NCBI RefSeq assembly: GCF_900078385.1
Contig: NZ_FLQR01000001.1
Span: 744,001 to 808,000, forward strand
DNA length: 64,000 bases
Direction: 5' to 3'
Origin: an uncultured Microbacterium sp.
GTDB taxonomy: Bacteria; Actinomycetota; Actinomycetes; Actinomycetales; Microbacteriaceae
Below are positions 43,801-51,012 of the stretch, one piece after another; within the stretch, counting starts at the first letter, position 1; the number at the start of each line of letters is the position of its first letter. Below the pieces are notes generated by a model. That model was not told where the DNA came from. It was given only the letters and a program-made list of their open reading frames with translations, and searched no databases. The translations under genes and the position numbers were made by a program.

Positions 43801-43937
43801 ATCTCATCGGAGCTGAACGTCGTGAGGGACTTCAGGAACGAGCCGGTGTCCTTCCACGCCTCCTCGCTGGCATCGCCGAGACGCGTGTTGAGGAACGCCT
43901 CGACGGCGCGGAGGAAGCCCGTGCCGACGTCGGTCAT
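40818..43937 (-). CDS. DUF6603-like giant protein (1039 aa), first large gene of the operon
   Basis: The 1039-aa protein begins with a helical part (residues about 1-170) and then a long region of alternating hydrophobic and polar residues. Examples are IQLQIVKVGITAIVILSPDP and the Gly-rich IGVRFPKAIELGMGF-TLNGVGG at about 455-480, which I associate with DUF6603 domains. This pattern predicts repeated beta strands, as in extended beta-groove or beta-solenoid proteins. No signal peptide or membrane helix is seen and there are very few Cys. The ATG overlaps the stop of the 32-codon ORF at 44032 (ATGA), so translation is probably coupled to it. The family name is a recollection, not a search result. 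Confidence 0.75.
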   Translation of the reverse strand: MTDVGTGFLRAVEAFLNTRLGDASEEAWKDTGSFLKSLTTFSSDEIKAKYGELKKDIEDGIVPIAKEIAKKIDKQTALIGKMVKESAADIKADDFNVDTAARVAIRMGMVLSAADEAYAIIATELAKDAAGTVNTALRDDLMGLWNPWAQPFKDLGAGASNLLNAFGKNVLGINDLVGDLGKVLELDREANGFKLVAKIAKSGASSLGAVTLDQISFEAFLQFSDREVANPTEEEKKSLVQRGEKFFIGDVAILGLRLRTILQPGLTNDKLLAKVMPGSEDPKTTTITAISLDTAQGLYLGDGRGNEKAILPTRFSFPGVELREVAFGLLRNPAREVTGFELTTSIAAKMGGAVGMQIVGSGFIVDLNGVADHHQMFDTLPISPRWPDAIGLRIQAGPIVGGGFIERRERTYKVDGKDVVRVEFGGTIQLQIVKVGITAIVILSPDPFSLVLVIGVRFPKAIELGMGFTLNGVGGILAIDRGIDLEALRSGMREHVLDKMLFPDDPVSAAPKLLDQVAHVFPPLDGGFVIGPIAELGWGSEAKFVKMKVGVILALPDPKIVIVGALSVQVPHEKLATVDIKAEVFAAITPDYFLLFATMKGSKIGIFDIDGDLGLFIQWSGEAIFEFSIGGFHPDYEKLVGKKPALEKNEKLTRVTLDFSPGGRDAKGNHKGPIIFTVKLYFAITAGSVQLGVEGRLEADFKVIAARAWLKLDMIFIWSPRFAFKVSIEVGAEVDLFGCTIASVLFRGVLEGTRPYKLSGRIKVDVWFLPTFDEDIGPIEWGEKPAPVLTKVDALSIVRDAFDEPETWKVTLPEHAAQLVSLAAVEDVDGILAHPLAAIQVAQAQVPLGVKISHIGASPVKADMVTMGAPRTSAGDAAAVSALLSPFPPGHFFDLEGEKLLGRPGFEDMQGGYRVAMATTPVHGAAKPADVRYHTYVRDEDDDRLALEVPWTFEKYGAAYVAGSVVGRRVTETANPYVVPQPEPPVTLAPAGTSLLRDAATGAAVLEAWGGLSATQADLIGAAAAAHGIADVTRVTVRG

Positions 43938-44032
43938 CGCGGGCTCGACGGGTGCCGGGGAGCGTCGGGGTGTTCCCGTCTGGGCGGCAGCGCGCCGCGC
44001 TCGATCCGGGGGGAGTACTTCCAGAGGCCCAT
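43934..44032 (-). CDS. 32-codon leader ORF upstream of the giant-protein operon
   Basis: ATG 44030-44032 follows AAGGGG at four bases, the best ribosome site in this region. The reading frame encodes MGLWKYSPRIERGALPPR and then a Pro/His/Arg-rich tail, 32 aa in all. Its TGA overlaps the ATG of the 1039-aa gene as ATGA, whereas that ATG itself lacks a good ribosome site. The arrangement suggests translational coupling. Whether the peptide has a function of its own is unknown; it is basic and has no signal peptide or membrane segment. Confidence 0.5.
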   Translation of the reverse strand: MGLWKYSPRIERGALPPRREHPDAPRHPSSPR

Positions 44033-44102
44033 GGTGCCCCTTCCACGAATGGATCACCGACGAGCGGCGCCGTGCGCGCGCTCCAGCACCGCGTGCGCGG
44101 GG

Positions 44103-44128
44103 TGACGCAACGCGTGCCCCTTGCGTCA
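44103..44128. promoter_or_regulatory. Spaced perfect palindrome, candidate operator
   Basis: TGACGCAA (44103-44110) and TTGCGTCA (44121-44128) form an 8-bp inverted repeat with a 10-bp spacer, so half-sites are 18 bp apart centre to centre. The site lies in the 256-bp divergent region between the 32-codon ORF start (44032) and the 104-codon gene start (44289). That spacing suits a dimeric regulator binding one face over nearly two helical turns. No sequence can be assigned to a known regulator. Confidence 0.5.
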
Positions 44129-44288
44129 TCTGTCCCCGGTTGCGGTCGGCAGCAGATCCCCCGTGCGGCGTGCGGTGCACATATTGCTCCTGTGCCCTGC
44201 CCCGCGCAAGAGGTCCCGTGCGCCGGGGCGCGCAGCACGTCGTCCGCGACGCGTAGGGTGCTCGGTAGGCCGGAGAAGGGATCCGGAC

Positions 44289-44603
44289 GTGGACGAGTGG
44301 CACCCCGTGCTCGCTGCCGTGGAGACACGGGCAGGACAGTGGGTGCTGGTCGATCCGGATCGGCGTGCGTACGGCACCGTCGAGCTCGTCCGCGCGAGGA
44401 GCCGCCACGTACCGGATGCCGCACCCGAACGGCTCTACAAGTGCGTCAGAGGTGGCGAGATCATCGCGTGGGCCCAGACGCTTCGGACGGCGTGCATGAT
44501 CGTGCACCGGGCGTACATCGCGGCCCACGGGCCCAATGCCGCTCCGCCTGGCGGCTTCTACCCTGATCTCAGCGGAGGGGCACGCCCGCGCGGACAGAAG
44601 TAG
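44289..44603 (+). CDS. Hypothetical protein (104 aa), divergent from giant-protein operon
   Basis: GTG 44289 has AAGGGA seven bases upstream. The 104-aa basic protein begins MDEWHPVLAAVETRAGQW and contains the strands WVLVDPDRRAYGTVELVR and ERLYKCVRGGEIIAWAQ, with a helix AHRAYIAA-like near residue 75. The composition fits a small mixed alpha/beta protein; I do not recognise it. A TAGGGT at about 44262 may be its -10 box. It shares the upstream region and the palindrome with the giant-protein operon and ends at the hairpin 44602-44647. Confidence 0.65.
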   Translation: MDEWHPVLAAVETRAGQWVLVDPDRRAYGTVELVRARSRHVPDAAPERLYKCVRGGEIIAWAQTLRTACMIVHRAYIAAHGPNAAPPGGFYPDLSGGARPRGQK

Positions 44604-44647
44604 GGCCCTCACCGGTCGCCGCAGAGCGGCGGACACAGGAGGGCCCT
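44602..44647 (+). terminator. Hairpin after the 104-codon gene
   Basis: AGGGCCCTC (44602-44610) pairs with GAGGGCCCT (44639-44647). The enclosed sequence contains an inner CGCCGC/GCGGCG stem. The outer stem begins right at the stop codon of the gene at 44289. Beyond it (44648-44865) I see only G-runs and no gene; an ORF starting at 44722 is not convincing. Confidence 0.6.
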
Positions 44648-44869
44648 TACGGACTACGGAGAGATTTGGGGGGGTTCTCCGCAGTGATCAGTTCCCGGCT
44701 GTAGTGGGGGGAGTAGCCGGTATGTCCGTACGTCGAAACCCTAGTCCCACCTGGGTGCGCTGTCTGTCCGCCGAACGGGGGACAGCCGACCGATCCACAA
44801 GGTTGGGCCAGGTTCCCCACAAGATCGGCCGTCAGCCGTCCAGCCTCCTGGGGGCGGGGATACGATCAG

Positions 44870-44935
44870 CGAAGACGCGGGGGGATACGCGTCCGGCAGC
44901 GCCAACGGCGTCTCGCGGGGGGCGGGACGCTGGAA
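44870..44935 (-). ncRNA. Candidate 6C RNA (two hairpins with C-run loops)
   Basis: On the reverse strand, hairpin one pairs GCGTC (44930-44926) with GACGC (44912-44908) around a loop with CCCCCC. Hairpin two pairs GACGCG (44893-44888) with CGCGTC (44879-44874) around UAU followed by a run of six C. Two consecutive hairpins with six-C loops define the actinobacterial 6C RNA motif. The core sits downstream of the reverse-strand glnA, 3' to hairpin GTCCCTCGC/GCGAGGGAC at 44937-44979. Function of 6C RNA is not fully settled. The exact ends are uncertain. Confidence 0.5.
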
Positions 44936-45004
44936 AGTCCCTCGCAGTCCGTCTTCTGGGGAGACGAGCCGCGAGGGACGTGGCGTCGCTCCCGGATCAC
45001 GCGG

Positions 45005-45039
45005 AAGAGCCCGCCAGGTGCGGGACCTGACGGGCTCTT
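45005..45039 (-). terminator. Terminator-like hairpin downstream of glnA
   Basis: AAGAGCCCGCCAGGT (45005-45019) pairs with ACCTGACGGGCTCTT (45025-45039), with one C-A mismatch and a 5-nt loop. It lies 56 bp after the reverse-strand glnA stop and probably ends that transcript. On the reverse strand the T-run is short (CTCTTCC). Confidence 0.65.
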
Positions 45040-45094
45040 TCGCGATTGTCTGCGGACCCCGTGCGACGGGGCCGCGGAATCCCGCGTGCTCTCG

Positions 45095-46519
45095 CTAGAC
45101 GCCGAAGTACAGCTCGTACTCGAACGGGTGCGGACGCGCCGCGATGGGCTTGATCTCGTTCTCGATCTTGTACTCGATCCAGGTCTCGATCAGCTCGGGC
45201 GTGAAGACGCCGCCCGCGAGCAGGAAGTCCTGGTCGGCGCGCAGCGCCTCCAGCGAGTCCAACAGCGAGTTCGGAACCTGCGGGATGTTCTTCGCCTCCT
45301 CGGGGGGAAGCTCGTACAGGTCCTTGTCGACGGGCTCGTGCGGCTCGATGCGGTTCTTGATGCCGTCGAGGCCGGCCATCATCTGCGCCGCGAACGCGAG
45401 GTACGGGTTGCCCGAGGCATCCGGGGCGCGGAACTCGATGCGCTTGGCCTTGGGGTTCGAACCCGTGATCGGGATGCGGATGGCGGCGGAGCGGTTGCCG
45501 GCGGAGTAGACCAGGTTGACCGGAGCCTCGTAGCCCTTCACCAGACGCTTGTACGAGTTGATCGTCGGGTTCGTGAACGCGAGCACCGCGGGAGCGTGCG
45601 CCAGCAGACCGCCGATGTACCAGCGTGCGAGGTCGGACAGCCCGCCGTAGCCGGACTCGTCGTAGAACAGCGGCTTGCCGTCGAGCCACAGCGACTGGTG
45701 CGTGTGCATGCCCGAGCCGTTGTCGCCGAAGAGCGGCTTCGGCATGAAGGTCGCGACCTTGCCCCACTGCTCCGAGGTGTTCTTGACGATGTACTTGAAC
45801 TTCAGGATGTCGTCCGCCGCGTGCACCATCGTGTCGAAGCGGTAGTTGATCTCCTGCTGACCACCGGTGCCGACCTCGTGGTGCGAGCGCTCGAGGATGA
45901 AACCGGCCTCGATGAGCTTGAGCGTGATGTCGTCGCGCAGGTCGGCCGTCTTGTCGACCGGGCTGACGGGGAAGTAGCCGCCCTTGTACGGGGTCTTGTT
46001 GGCGAGGTTGCCGCCCTCTTCGACGCGACCGGTGTTCCAGGCGCCCTCCTCGGAGTCGACGCTGTAGAAGCTCGAGTTCTGCTTCACCTCGTAGCGGACG
46101 TCGTCGAAGATGTAGAACTCGGCCTCGGGGGCGAAGAACGCGGTGTCCGCGATGCCGGTCGAGGCGAGGTACTTCTCGGCCTTCTTCGCGACCTGACGCG
46201 GGTCCTTGTGGTAGATCTCGCCGGTGCGCGGGTTGTAGATGTCGAAGATCATCACAAGGGTCTTCGCCTCGCGGAACTGGTCGAGGTAGGCCGTCGACAC
46301 GTCCGGGATGAGCTGCATGTCCGACTCGTGGATGTTCGCGAAGCCCCGGATGGAGGATCCGTCGAACAGCTGCCCGACCGTGAAGAACTCCTCGTCGACG
46401 GTCGAGGCGGGGATGTTGAAGTGCTGCTGGACACCGGGGAGATCCGTGAAACGGATGTCGAGGAACTTGATGTCCTCGTCCTTGATGAACTTGAGCACCT
46501 CGGATGAATCTTTGAACAT
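45095..46519 (-). CDS. glnA: Glutamine synthetase type I
   Basis: The 474-aa main glutamine synthetase makes glutamine from glutamate, ammonia and ATP. Motifs are FDGSSIRGF, the metal/ATP site [32 protein letters not shown], and [19 protein letters not shown] segment holds Tyr402, the expected adenylylation site for GlnE. GGAGAC precedes ATG 46519. Upstream, a perfect GTAAC-N6-GAAAC box at 46611-46626 suggests GlnR control. Next is a divergent RDD gene; downstream are a terminator-like hairpin and the candidate 6C RNA. Confidence 0.97.
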   Translation of the reverse strand: MFKDSSEVLKFIKDEDIKFLDIRFTDLPGVQQHFNIPASTVDEEFFTVGQLFDGSSIRGFANIHESDMQLIPDVSTAYLDQFREAKTLVMIFDIYNPRTGEIYHKDPRQVAKKAEKYLASTGIADTAFFAPEAEFYIFDDVRYEVKQNSSFYSVDSEEGAWNTGRVEEGGNLANKTPYKGGYFPVSPVDKTADLRDDITLKLIEAGFILERSHHEVGTGGQQEINYRFDTMVHAADDILKFKYIVKNTSEQWGKVATFMPKPLFGDNGSGMHTHQSLWLDGKPLFYDESGYGGLSDLARWYIGGLLAHAPAVLAFTNPTINSYKRLVKGYEAPVNLVYSAGNRSAAIRIPITGSNPKAKRIEFRAPDASGNPYLAFAAQMMAGLDGIKNRIEPHEPVDKDLYELPPEEAKNIPQVPNSLLDSLEALRADQDFLLAGGVFTPELIETWIEYKIENEIKPIAARPHPFEYELYFGV

Positions 46520-46610
46520 GGAGTCTCCAAGATCGGGTGAGGAACGGGCCTGTCGAGAGCAGGCGTACAACGAACCTAACCGGATCCAGTTGCCCGGCAG
46601 TATCACCCGT

Positions 46611-46626
46611 GTTTCCAGGATGTTAC
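46611..46626 (-). promoter_or_regulatory. Candidate GlnR box upstream of glnA
   Basis: Read on the reverse strand, GTAAC, six bases (ATCCTG) and GAAAC match the GlnR a-site/b-site consensus gTnAc-n6-GaAAc known from Streptomyces. It lies about 92 bp upstream of the glnA ATG. A TAGGTT (reverse strand, 46578-46573) is a plausible -10 downstream, putting the box near -50. A second a/b pair follows only weakly (GTGAT...). Confidence 0.55.
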
Positions 46627-46652
46627 GCCCGCGCCGAGGTTAGGCTGGTTCG

Positions 46653-47054
46653 GTGGCAGACCTGAGGATCGAGAACAGCTATCCGGGGGAGCGGCTCGGG
46701 CGACCGGCCTCCGGTTCCGGGAGCGTGGGACGCGCGGGCCGGCGCCTGGCGGCGATCGCGATCGACTGGGCGTGCGCCGTCGTCATCTCGATGGCGTTCT
46801 TCGCGTACGACCCGATGGCGACCCTCGCGGTGTTCGCCGCGGTCCAGATCGTGTTCATCCCGACGATGGCCGGCAGCCCCGGTCACCGCCTCGTGGGCCT
46901 GCGCCTCACGATGCTCGACGGCGGATGGGTGGGCCTCTGGCGTCCCGTCGTGCGGACGCTGCTCCTCGGGCTCGTCATCCCCGCCGTCATCTGGGACCCC
47001 GACCAGCGCGGACTGCACGACAAGGCGGTCGGAACGATCCTCGTCCGCCGCTGA
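46653..47054 (+). CDS. RDD family membrane protein
   Basis: A 133-aa protein with three hydrophobic helices. The RDD signature is seen as RLAAIAIDWACAVVISM (about residues 31-47), followed by GHRLVGLRLTMLDGG and RGLHDKAVGTILVRR at the C terminus. RDD proteins have been linked to ion or solute transport, without a clear reaction. A GTG at 46653 is the start, following a TAGGCT that could be a -10 box. It is divergent from glnA (133 bp), so the GlnR box could act on both. Confidence 0.85.
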   Translation: MADLRIENSYPGERLGRPASGSGSVGRAGRRLAAIAIDWACAVVISMAFFAYDPMATLAVFAAVQIVFIPTMAGSPGHRLVGLRLTMLDGGWVGLWRPVVRTLLLGLVIPAVIWDPDQRGLHDKAVGTILVRR

Positions 47055-47078
47055 CGCGTCCTCGGCGCGCCGTGCGAA

Positions 47079-47789
47079 TCAGCGCGGGCGCGGTGCGCGG
47101 GCGCGGAGCGGGTCGATCCCCTTGGGGATCGGCAGCGACGTGACCGACTGCGAGACCGAGTCGATGCGCTTGACGACGGCGGCCATCGTGGCGCGGTCGA
47201 CCTTCGTGGGCAGCGACTTGATGGCGCCGGCGAGCTTGCCGATGGGGATATCCTCGTCGCCGTGGCCGACGTAGAACACCTGCACGGGCACGCCGGATGC
47301 GACACGCTGCACCTTCATGCGCTCGTCGCTCACGAGCCGCGTGAGACGACCGCGGGCCCCCTCGGCGACGATGACGACGCCGCCGCGCCCGACGGCGCGG
47401 TAGACGGCGTCCTGCGTCTTCGGGTTGATGCCGACCGGCATCTCGGAGGCGATCCACTTGCGGCCGAGCGAGGTGGAGAGGATGTGGCCGGTGGCGCCCG
47501 GCATCCCGTCGATCTTCTTGTACATCGCGCGTGTGGAGAGTCGGGTCATGGTGATCATGGCGGCCAGGAAGCCGAACATGAGACCCGTGATGCCCCACAG
47601 GATGATGCTCCAGATCGCCACGGGCGGGATCAGGAAGCCGACGAGGACGCCGAGGCCCACGCCGAGGACCAGGATGCCGATGAGCAGCCACGGCAGCCAC
47701 GGGTAGGCGTCCTTGGTGAATGTGATCAGCGTGCGGATCTGGGCGAAGAAGCCGGGGCGCTTTTCGGGCGCGGAACTGCGGGATGCCAT
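47079..47789 (-). CDS. DUF4191 domain-containing membrane protein
   Basis: A 236-aa actinobacterial protein. Two close membrane helices (LPWLLIGILVLGVGLGVLVG and SIILWGITGLMFGFLAAMIT, about residues 30-75) are followed by a soluble C-terminal domain with GRGGVVIVAEGARGRLTRL. DUF4191 genes are typically found between lipA and glnA in this phylum; function is unknown. GGGAG precedes the start at 47789. It converges on the RDD gene with 24 bp between stops. Confidence 0.9.
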   Translation of the reverse strand: MASRSSAPEKRPGFFAQIRTLITFTKDAYPWLPWLLIGILVLGVGLGVLVGFLIPPVAIWSIILWGITGLMFGFLAAMITMTRLSTRAMYKKIDGMPGATGHILSTSLGRKWIASEMPVGINPKTQDAVYRAVGRGGVVIVAEGARGRLTRLVSDERMKVQRVASGVPVQVFYVGHGDEDIPIGKLAGAIKSLPTKVDRATMAAVVKRIDSVSQSVTSLPIPKGIDPLRARAPRPR

Positions 47790-47907
47790 GGCTCCCAGCC
47801 TACCTTCGACGGGCGCAGAGTTCTTCACAGTCACGCTGCCGCGATGACGCTCCACAGATCGCCGGCGGCGCCACGGGGCGGGACGCGCGCCCGCGCACAC
47901 TGACGGG

Positions 47908-49152
47908 ATGCCTCAGCCCGCGGTCGCCGATCTGCTCACGGCCCCGCCGCGGCTGCGGTCCGTCGTGGCGGGCGAACATCCGTACCCCGGGGTCGTCGTC
48001 GCCGGCGACCCGGCACGCGTGTGGGTGGACGCCGACGACTTCCGGGACGGGCCCGCATGGCGAGCCGACCCCGACGGGCACGTGCTGGGACCGCTCGAGA
48101 TCGCGCGCACCCCGACGGGCCATGCCGTCGTCCTGCCGCTGTGCGCGGAGCGCCTCCACGAGGCGGTCGCGCGGCGTGCGCCGCTGACCCCCGGCGAGAC
48201 GGTGACGGTCGCCGTGAGTCTGCTGCGCGGCGCCGTCGAAGCCGACGACCTCGGCGCGACGCGGGGGGAGTGGTGGGTGACGGATGCCGGTCGGCCGGTG
48301 CTCGCGCTCACCGGCGAGTCGCCGTGGCGGCCCGCGACCGCCCGGCTGATCGCGCTGCTCGGCGGCGATCAGGGGGCGGACGCGGCGACGGCGCTCGAGC
48401 GTTGCGGCGACGCGATCACCGACCCGCGTCTCCTGGCACGGGACGCCGGGCGCTGCGAGGACGCGCTGTTCGCCCTCGCCGAGCCGGCCGCGCTCGGGAC
48501 GCGGCTGACCCCGGTGCGGGTACGCGACCTCGCCCGGCCCGCGGAGCCGGTCGACGAGCCGCCCCCACCGCGCTGGCCGGAACTCGTCGCCCGATGGGTG
48601 GATGCGGGACTCGCCGACCGCGTGCGCACGGCGCTGCGCCGACGGATGCCGGTCGAGCAGACGCAACGGACCGTGCGGGCGACCCGACGGCGCGCGCCGT
48701 GGCTTCTCGGCGCCGGACTGGCCGGCCTCATCGTGACCGTGGGTGTCCTGTGGCCCGAGGAGGCGACCACGGGCGACGTGCCCGCGCCGCGTGCGACGCC
48801 GAACGAGGCCGCCGCCCCGGAGGACGCCGGCCGGCCGAGCGGGCAGACCACCGGCACAGCCCCGTCTTCGGCGGAGGACCTCGCACGGCTCCTGGACGAC
48901 CTCGCACGGTGCGTCGCGGCACCCTGCGGCACGGCCGACCCTCGCGAGGATCCGCGGCGCCCCCTGCCCGCGGGCATCGCGAGCGCCCCGGACGTCGAAC
49001 GGCGCGTCAGCGTGCTCGACGAGTACGGGGGCGTCACCGTCCTGCGCGTGGAGGGCGCCGACGGGGACGTCCCGCCGCAGATCGTGGTGATCGTCCGGGA
49101 CGACGAGAAATGGCTGGTCCGCGACGTCTACGACGTCGCGGACCAGCCGTGA
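47908..49152 (+). CDS. Hypothetical membrane-anchored protein (414 aa)
   Basis: The N-terminal part (about 260 residues) is cytoplasmic, Ala/Arg-rich and predominantly helical, with TPGETVTVAVSLLRGAVEA and a GEWWVTDAGRPVLALTG segment reminiscent of a degenerate kinase-like fold. One membrane helix (APWLLGAGLAGLIVTVGVLW, about residues 265-287) follows. An extracytoplasmic tail rich in Pro, Thr and Asp ends in a small domain with two Cys (RCVAAPCG) that could form a disulfide. I cannot name the family. No clear ribosome site precedes ATG 47908; a leaderless mRNA is possible. The gene converges on the E2 gene. Confidence 0.65.
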   Translation: MPQPAVADLLTAPPRLRSVVAGEHPYPGVVVAGDPARVWVDADDFRDGPAWRADPDGHVLGPLEIARTPTGHAVVLPLCAERLHEAVARRAPLTPGETVTVAVSLLRGAVEADDLGATRGEWWVTDAGRPVLALTGESPWRPATARLIALLGGDQGADAATALERCGDAITDPRLLARDAGRCEDALFALAEPAALGTRLTPVRVRDLARPAEPVDEPPPPRWPELVARWVDAGLADRVRTALRRRMPVEQTQRTVRATRRRAPWLLGAGLAGLIVTVGVLWPEEATTGDVPAPRATPNEAAAPEDAGRPSGQTTGTAPSSAEDLARLLDDLARCVAAPCGTADPREDPRRPLPAGIASAPDVERRVSVLDEYGGVTVLRVEGADGDVPPQIVVIVRDDEKWLVRDVYDVADQP

Positions 49153-49170
49153 CTCAGGCTCGACGCGGGA

Positions 49171-50952
49171 TCAGATCCCGAGCTGCCCCTCGAACTGCGC
49201 GGCCTCGAGGCGTGCCTTGACCGCGCCGAGGAAACGGGCCGCGTCGGCGCCGTCGATCGTGCGGTGGTCGTACGACAGCGCGAGGAAGACGTACGAGCGG
49301 ACCGAGATCGCATCCTTGCCGTCGACGCTCACGACGCCGGGGCGCTTGACGACGACGCCGGTGCCGAGAATGGCCGACTGCGGCAGGAACACGACGGGCG
49401 TGTCGAACAGCGCACCACGCGACCCGGTGTTGGTCAGCGTGAACGTGCCACCGGCCAGCTCGTCGGGCTTCAGCTTGTTGTCGCGCGTACGCGCCGCGAG
49501 ATCGGCGATCTCGTGGGCGATCTGCGCGAGGTTCTTCGACGCGGCGTCACGCAGCACGGGCGTGAGGAGACCCCGCTCGGTGTCGACCGCGATCGAGAGG
49601 TTCTCGCTCGCGGGGTAGACGATGTCGGTGCCGTCGACCGTCGCGTTGACGATCGGGTACGCCTGCAGAGCCTCGGCGGCCGCCAGCGCGAAGAACGGCA
49701 GGAACGACAGCTTGTCGCCGGTCTTCTCCTGGAAGGTGCCCTTCACCTGGTCGCGGAACGACGCGAGCTTCGTGACGTCGACCTCGATGACCGTCGTCAG
49801 CTGGGCCGTCTGCTGCATCGAGGCGACCGCACGCTCGGCGAGCACCTTGCGCAGCCGCGACATGGGCTGCGTCGTGCCGCGGAGCGGCGAGACCTCGAGG
49901 GCGGGAGCGGCCGGGGAGGCAGCCGGGGCCGCCGGCGCGGCGGCGGGTGCCTTGGCGGCCTCCGCGGCCTTGAGGACGTCCTCCTTGCGGATGCGTCCGC
50001 CGACACCGGTACCGGTGACCGTCGCGAGGTCGACGCCCTGCTGCTGGGCCAGGCGGCGCACGAGCGGCGTGACATAGGTCAGTGCGTCCTCATCGGCGGC
50101 CGGAGCGGCGGCAGCCGGAGCCGCCGGCGCCGGAGCTGCCGGGGCGGGAGCGGCGGGAGCGGGCGCGTCCTGTGCCGGAGCCTCCGGTGCGGGAGCAGCC
50201 GCCGGGGCCTCCTGTGCCGGAGCCTCCGGTGCGGGAGCCTCCTCTGCCGGAGCGGCGGGAGCCTCCGGTGCGGGGGCTGCCGCGGCGGGGGCGCCGGAGC
50301 CGATGCGGGCCAGGACCGCGCCGACGGCGACCGTCTCATCCTCGCCCACGACGATCTCCTGCAGCACGCCGGCGAACGGCGCGGGGATCTCAGTGTCGAC
50401 CTTGTCGGTGGAGATCTCCAGGAGCGGCTCGTCCGTCTCGACGCTGTCGCCGACCTGCTTGAGCCAGCGGGTCACGGTGCCTTCGGTCACGCTCTCGCCC
50501 AGTTCCGGGAGGACGACATCCTTCGCGTCGCCGGCGGGAGCCTCAGCGGCGGGAGCGGCCTGTTCGGCGGGAGCGGCCGGTTCGGCGGGAGCGGCCGGTT
50601 CGGCGGGAGCGGCCTGTTCGGCGGGAGCGGCCTGTTCGGCGGGCGCCTCGGCGGCGGGCGCGGCCTGTTCGGCCGGGGCCTCGGCGGCGGGCGCCTCGTC
50701 CGCGGGGGCGCCGGAGCCGTCGCCGATCTTCGCCAGGACGGCGCCGACCTCGACGGTCTCGTCCTCCTGGACGAGGATCTCCTCGATGACGCCGCTGATC
50801 GGGGAAGGGATTTCGGTATCCACCTTGTCGGTCGAGATCTCGAGCAGCCCTTCGTCGGCCTGCACGGTGTCACCGACCTTCTTGAGCCAGCGGGTGACCG
50901 TACCCTCGGTGACGCTCTCGCCGAGCGCGGGGAGGACCACGGATGTGCTCAT
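49171..50952 (-). CDS. sucB: 2-oxo acid dehydrogenase E2 acyltransferase with two lipoyl domains
   Basis: E2 transfers the acyl group from the E1-ThDP intermediate to CoA through swinging lipoyl arms. The 593-aa protein has lipoyl domains at residues about 3-77 and 145-215, with lipoylated Lys43 and Lys184 in [10 protein letters not shown]. Ala/Pro-rich linkers join them, then an E3-binding domain ([19 protein letters not shown]) and the acyltransferase with [13 protein letters not shown] near the C terminus. Actinobacteria use such an E2 for pyruvate and/or 2-oxoglutarate complexes, so dlaT/sucB naming is not certain. lpdA (E3) is 60 bp upstream on the same strand. The first linker contains an 18-bp repeat (50548-50637). 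Confidence 0.92.
   Translation of the reverse strand: MSTSVVLPALGESVTEGTVTRWLKKVGDTVQADEGLLEISTDKVDTEIPSPISGVIEEILVQEDETVEVGAVLAKIGDGSGAPADEAPAAEAPAEQAAPAAEAPAEQAAPAEQAAPAEPAAPAEPAAPAEQAAPAAEAPAGDAKDVVLPELGESVTEGTVTRWLKQVGDSVETDEPLLEISTDKVDTEIPAPFAGVLQEIVVGEDETVAVGAVLARIGSGAPAAAAPAPEAPAAPAEEAPAPEAPAQEAPAAAPAPEAPAQDAPAPAAPAPAAPAPAAPAAAAPAADEDALTYVTPLVRRLAQQQGVDLATVTGTGVGGRIRKEDVLKAAEAAKAPAAAPAAPAASPAAPALEVSPLRGTTQPMSRLRKVLAERAVASMQQTAQLTTVIEVDVTKLASFRDQVKGTFQEKTGDKLSFLPFFALAAAEALQAYPIVNATVDGTDIVYPASENLSIAVDTERGLLTPVLRDAASKNLAQIAHEIADLAARTRDNKLKPDELAGGTFTLTNTGSRGALFDTPVVFLPQSAILGTGVVVKRPGVVSVDGKDAISVRSYVFLALSYDHRTIDGADAARFLGAVKARLEAAQFEGQLGI
50548..50637. repeat. Five tandem 18-bp units in the E2 linker
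   Basis: The unit GGCGGGAGCGGCCTGTTC occurs five times without gaps (50548-50637), with T/G exchange at the fourteenth base in units two and three. It encodes alternating [12 protein letters not shown] in the lipoyl-domain linker. The in-frame period allows expansion without frameshift. Confidence 0.9.
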
Positions 50953-51012
50953 GACCTTGTCTCCTTCAAAATGTCGATGTCGTCTCTAGCTTAGTGATGC
51001 GCGACCGGGAGG

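Noticed and set aside
31089..44032. Phage tail or contractile injection system for the giant operon
   Set aside because: No sheath, tube, baseplate, AAA ATPase, tape-measure or lysin gene is present in the window; the size of proteins alone is not evidence.
44722..45030. Forward ORF of 102 codons with a G-rich ribosome-like site
   Set aside because: It runs opposite to the candidate 6C RNA hairpins and the glnA terminator; residues are Arg/Ser-rich without family resemblance, so it is most likely a by-product of high G+C.
50082..50462. CRISPR-like repeats in 50080-50650
   Set aside because: The repeats are in-frame codons for the Ala/Pro linkers of the E2 protein, without spacers of unique sequence.
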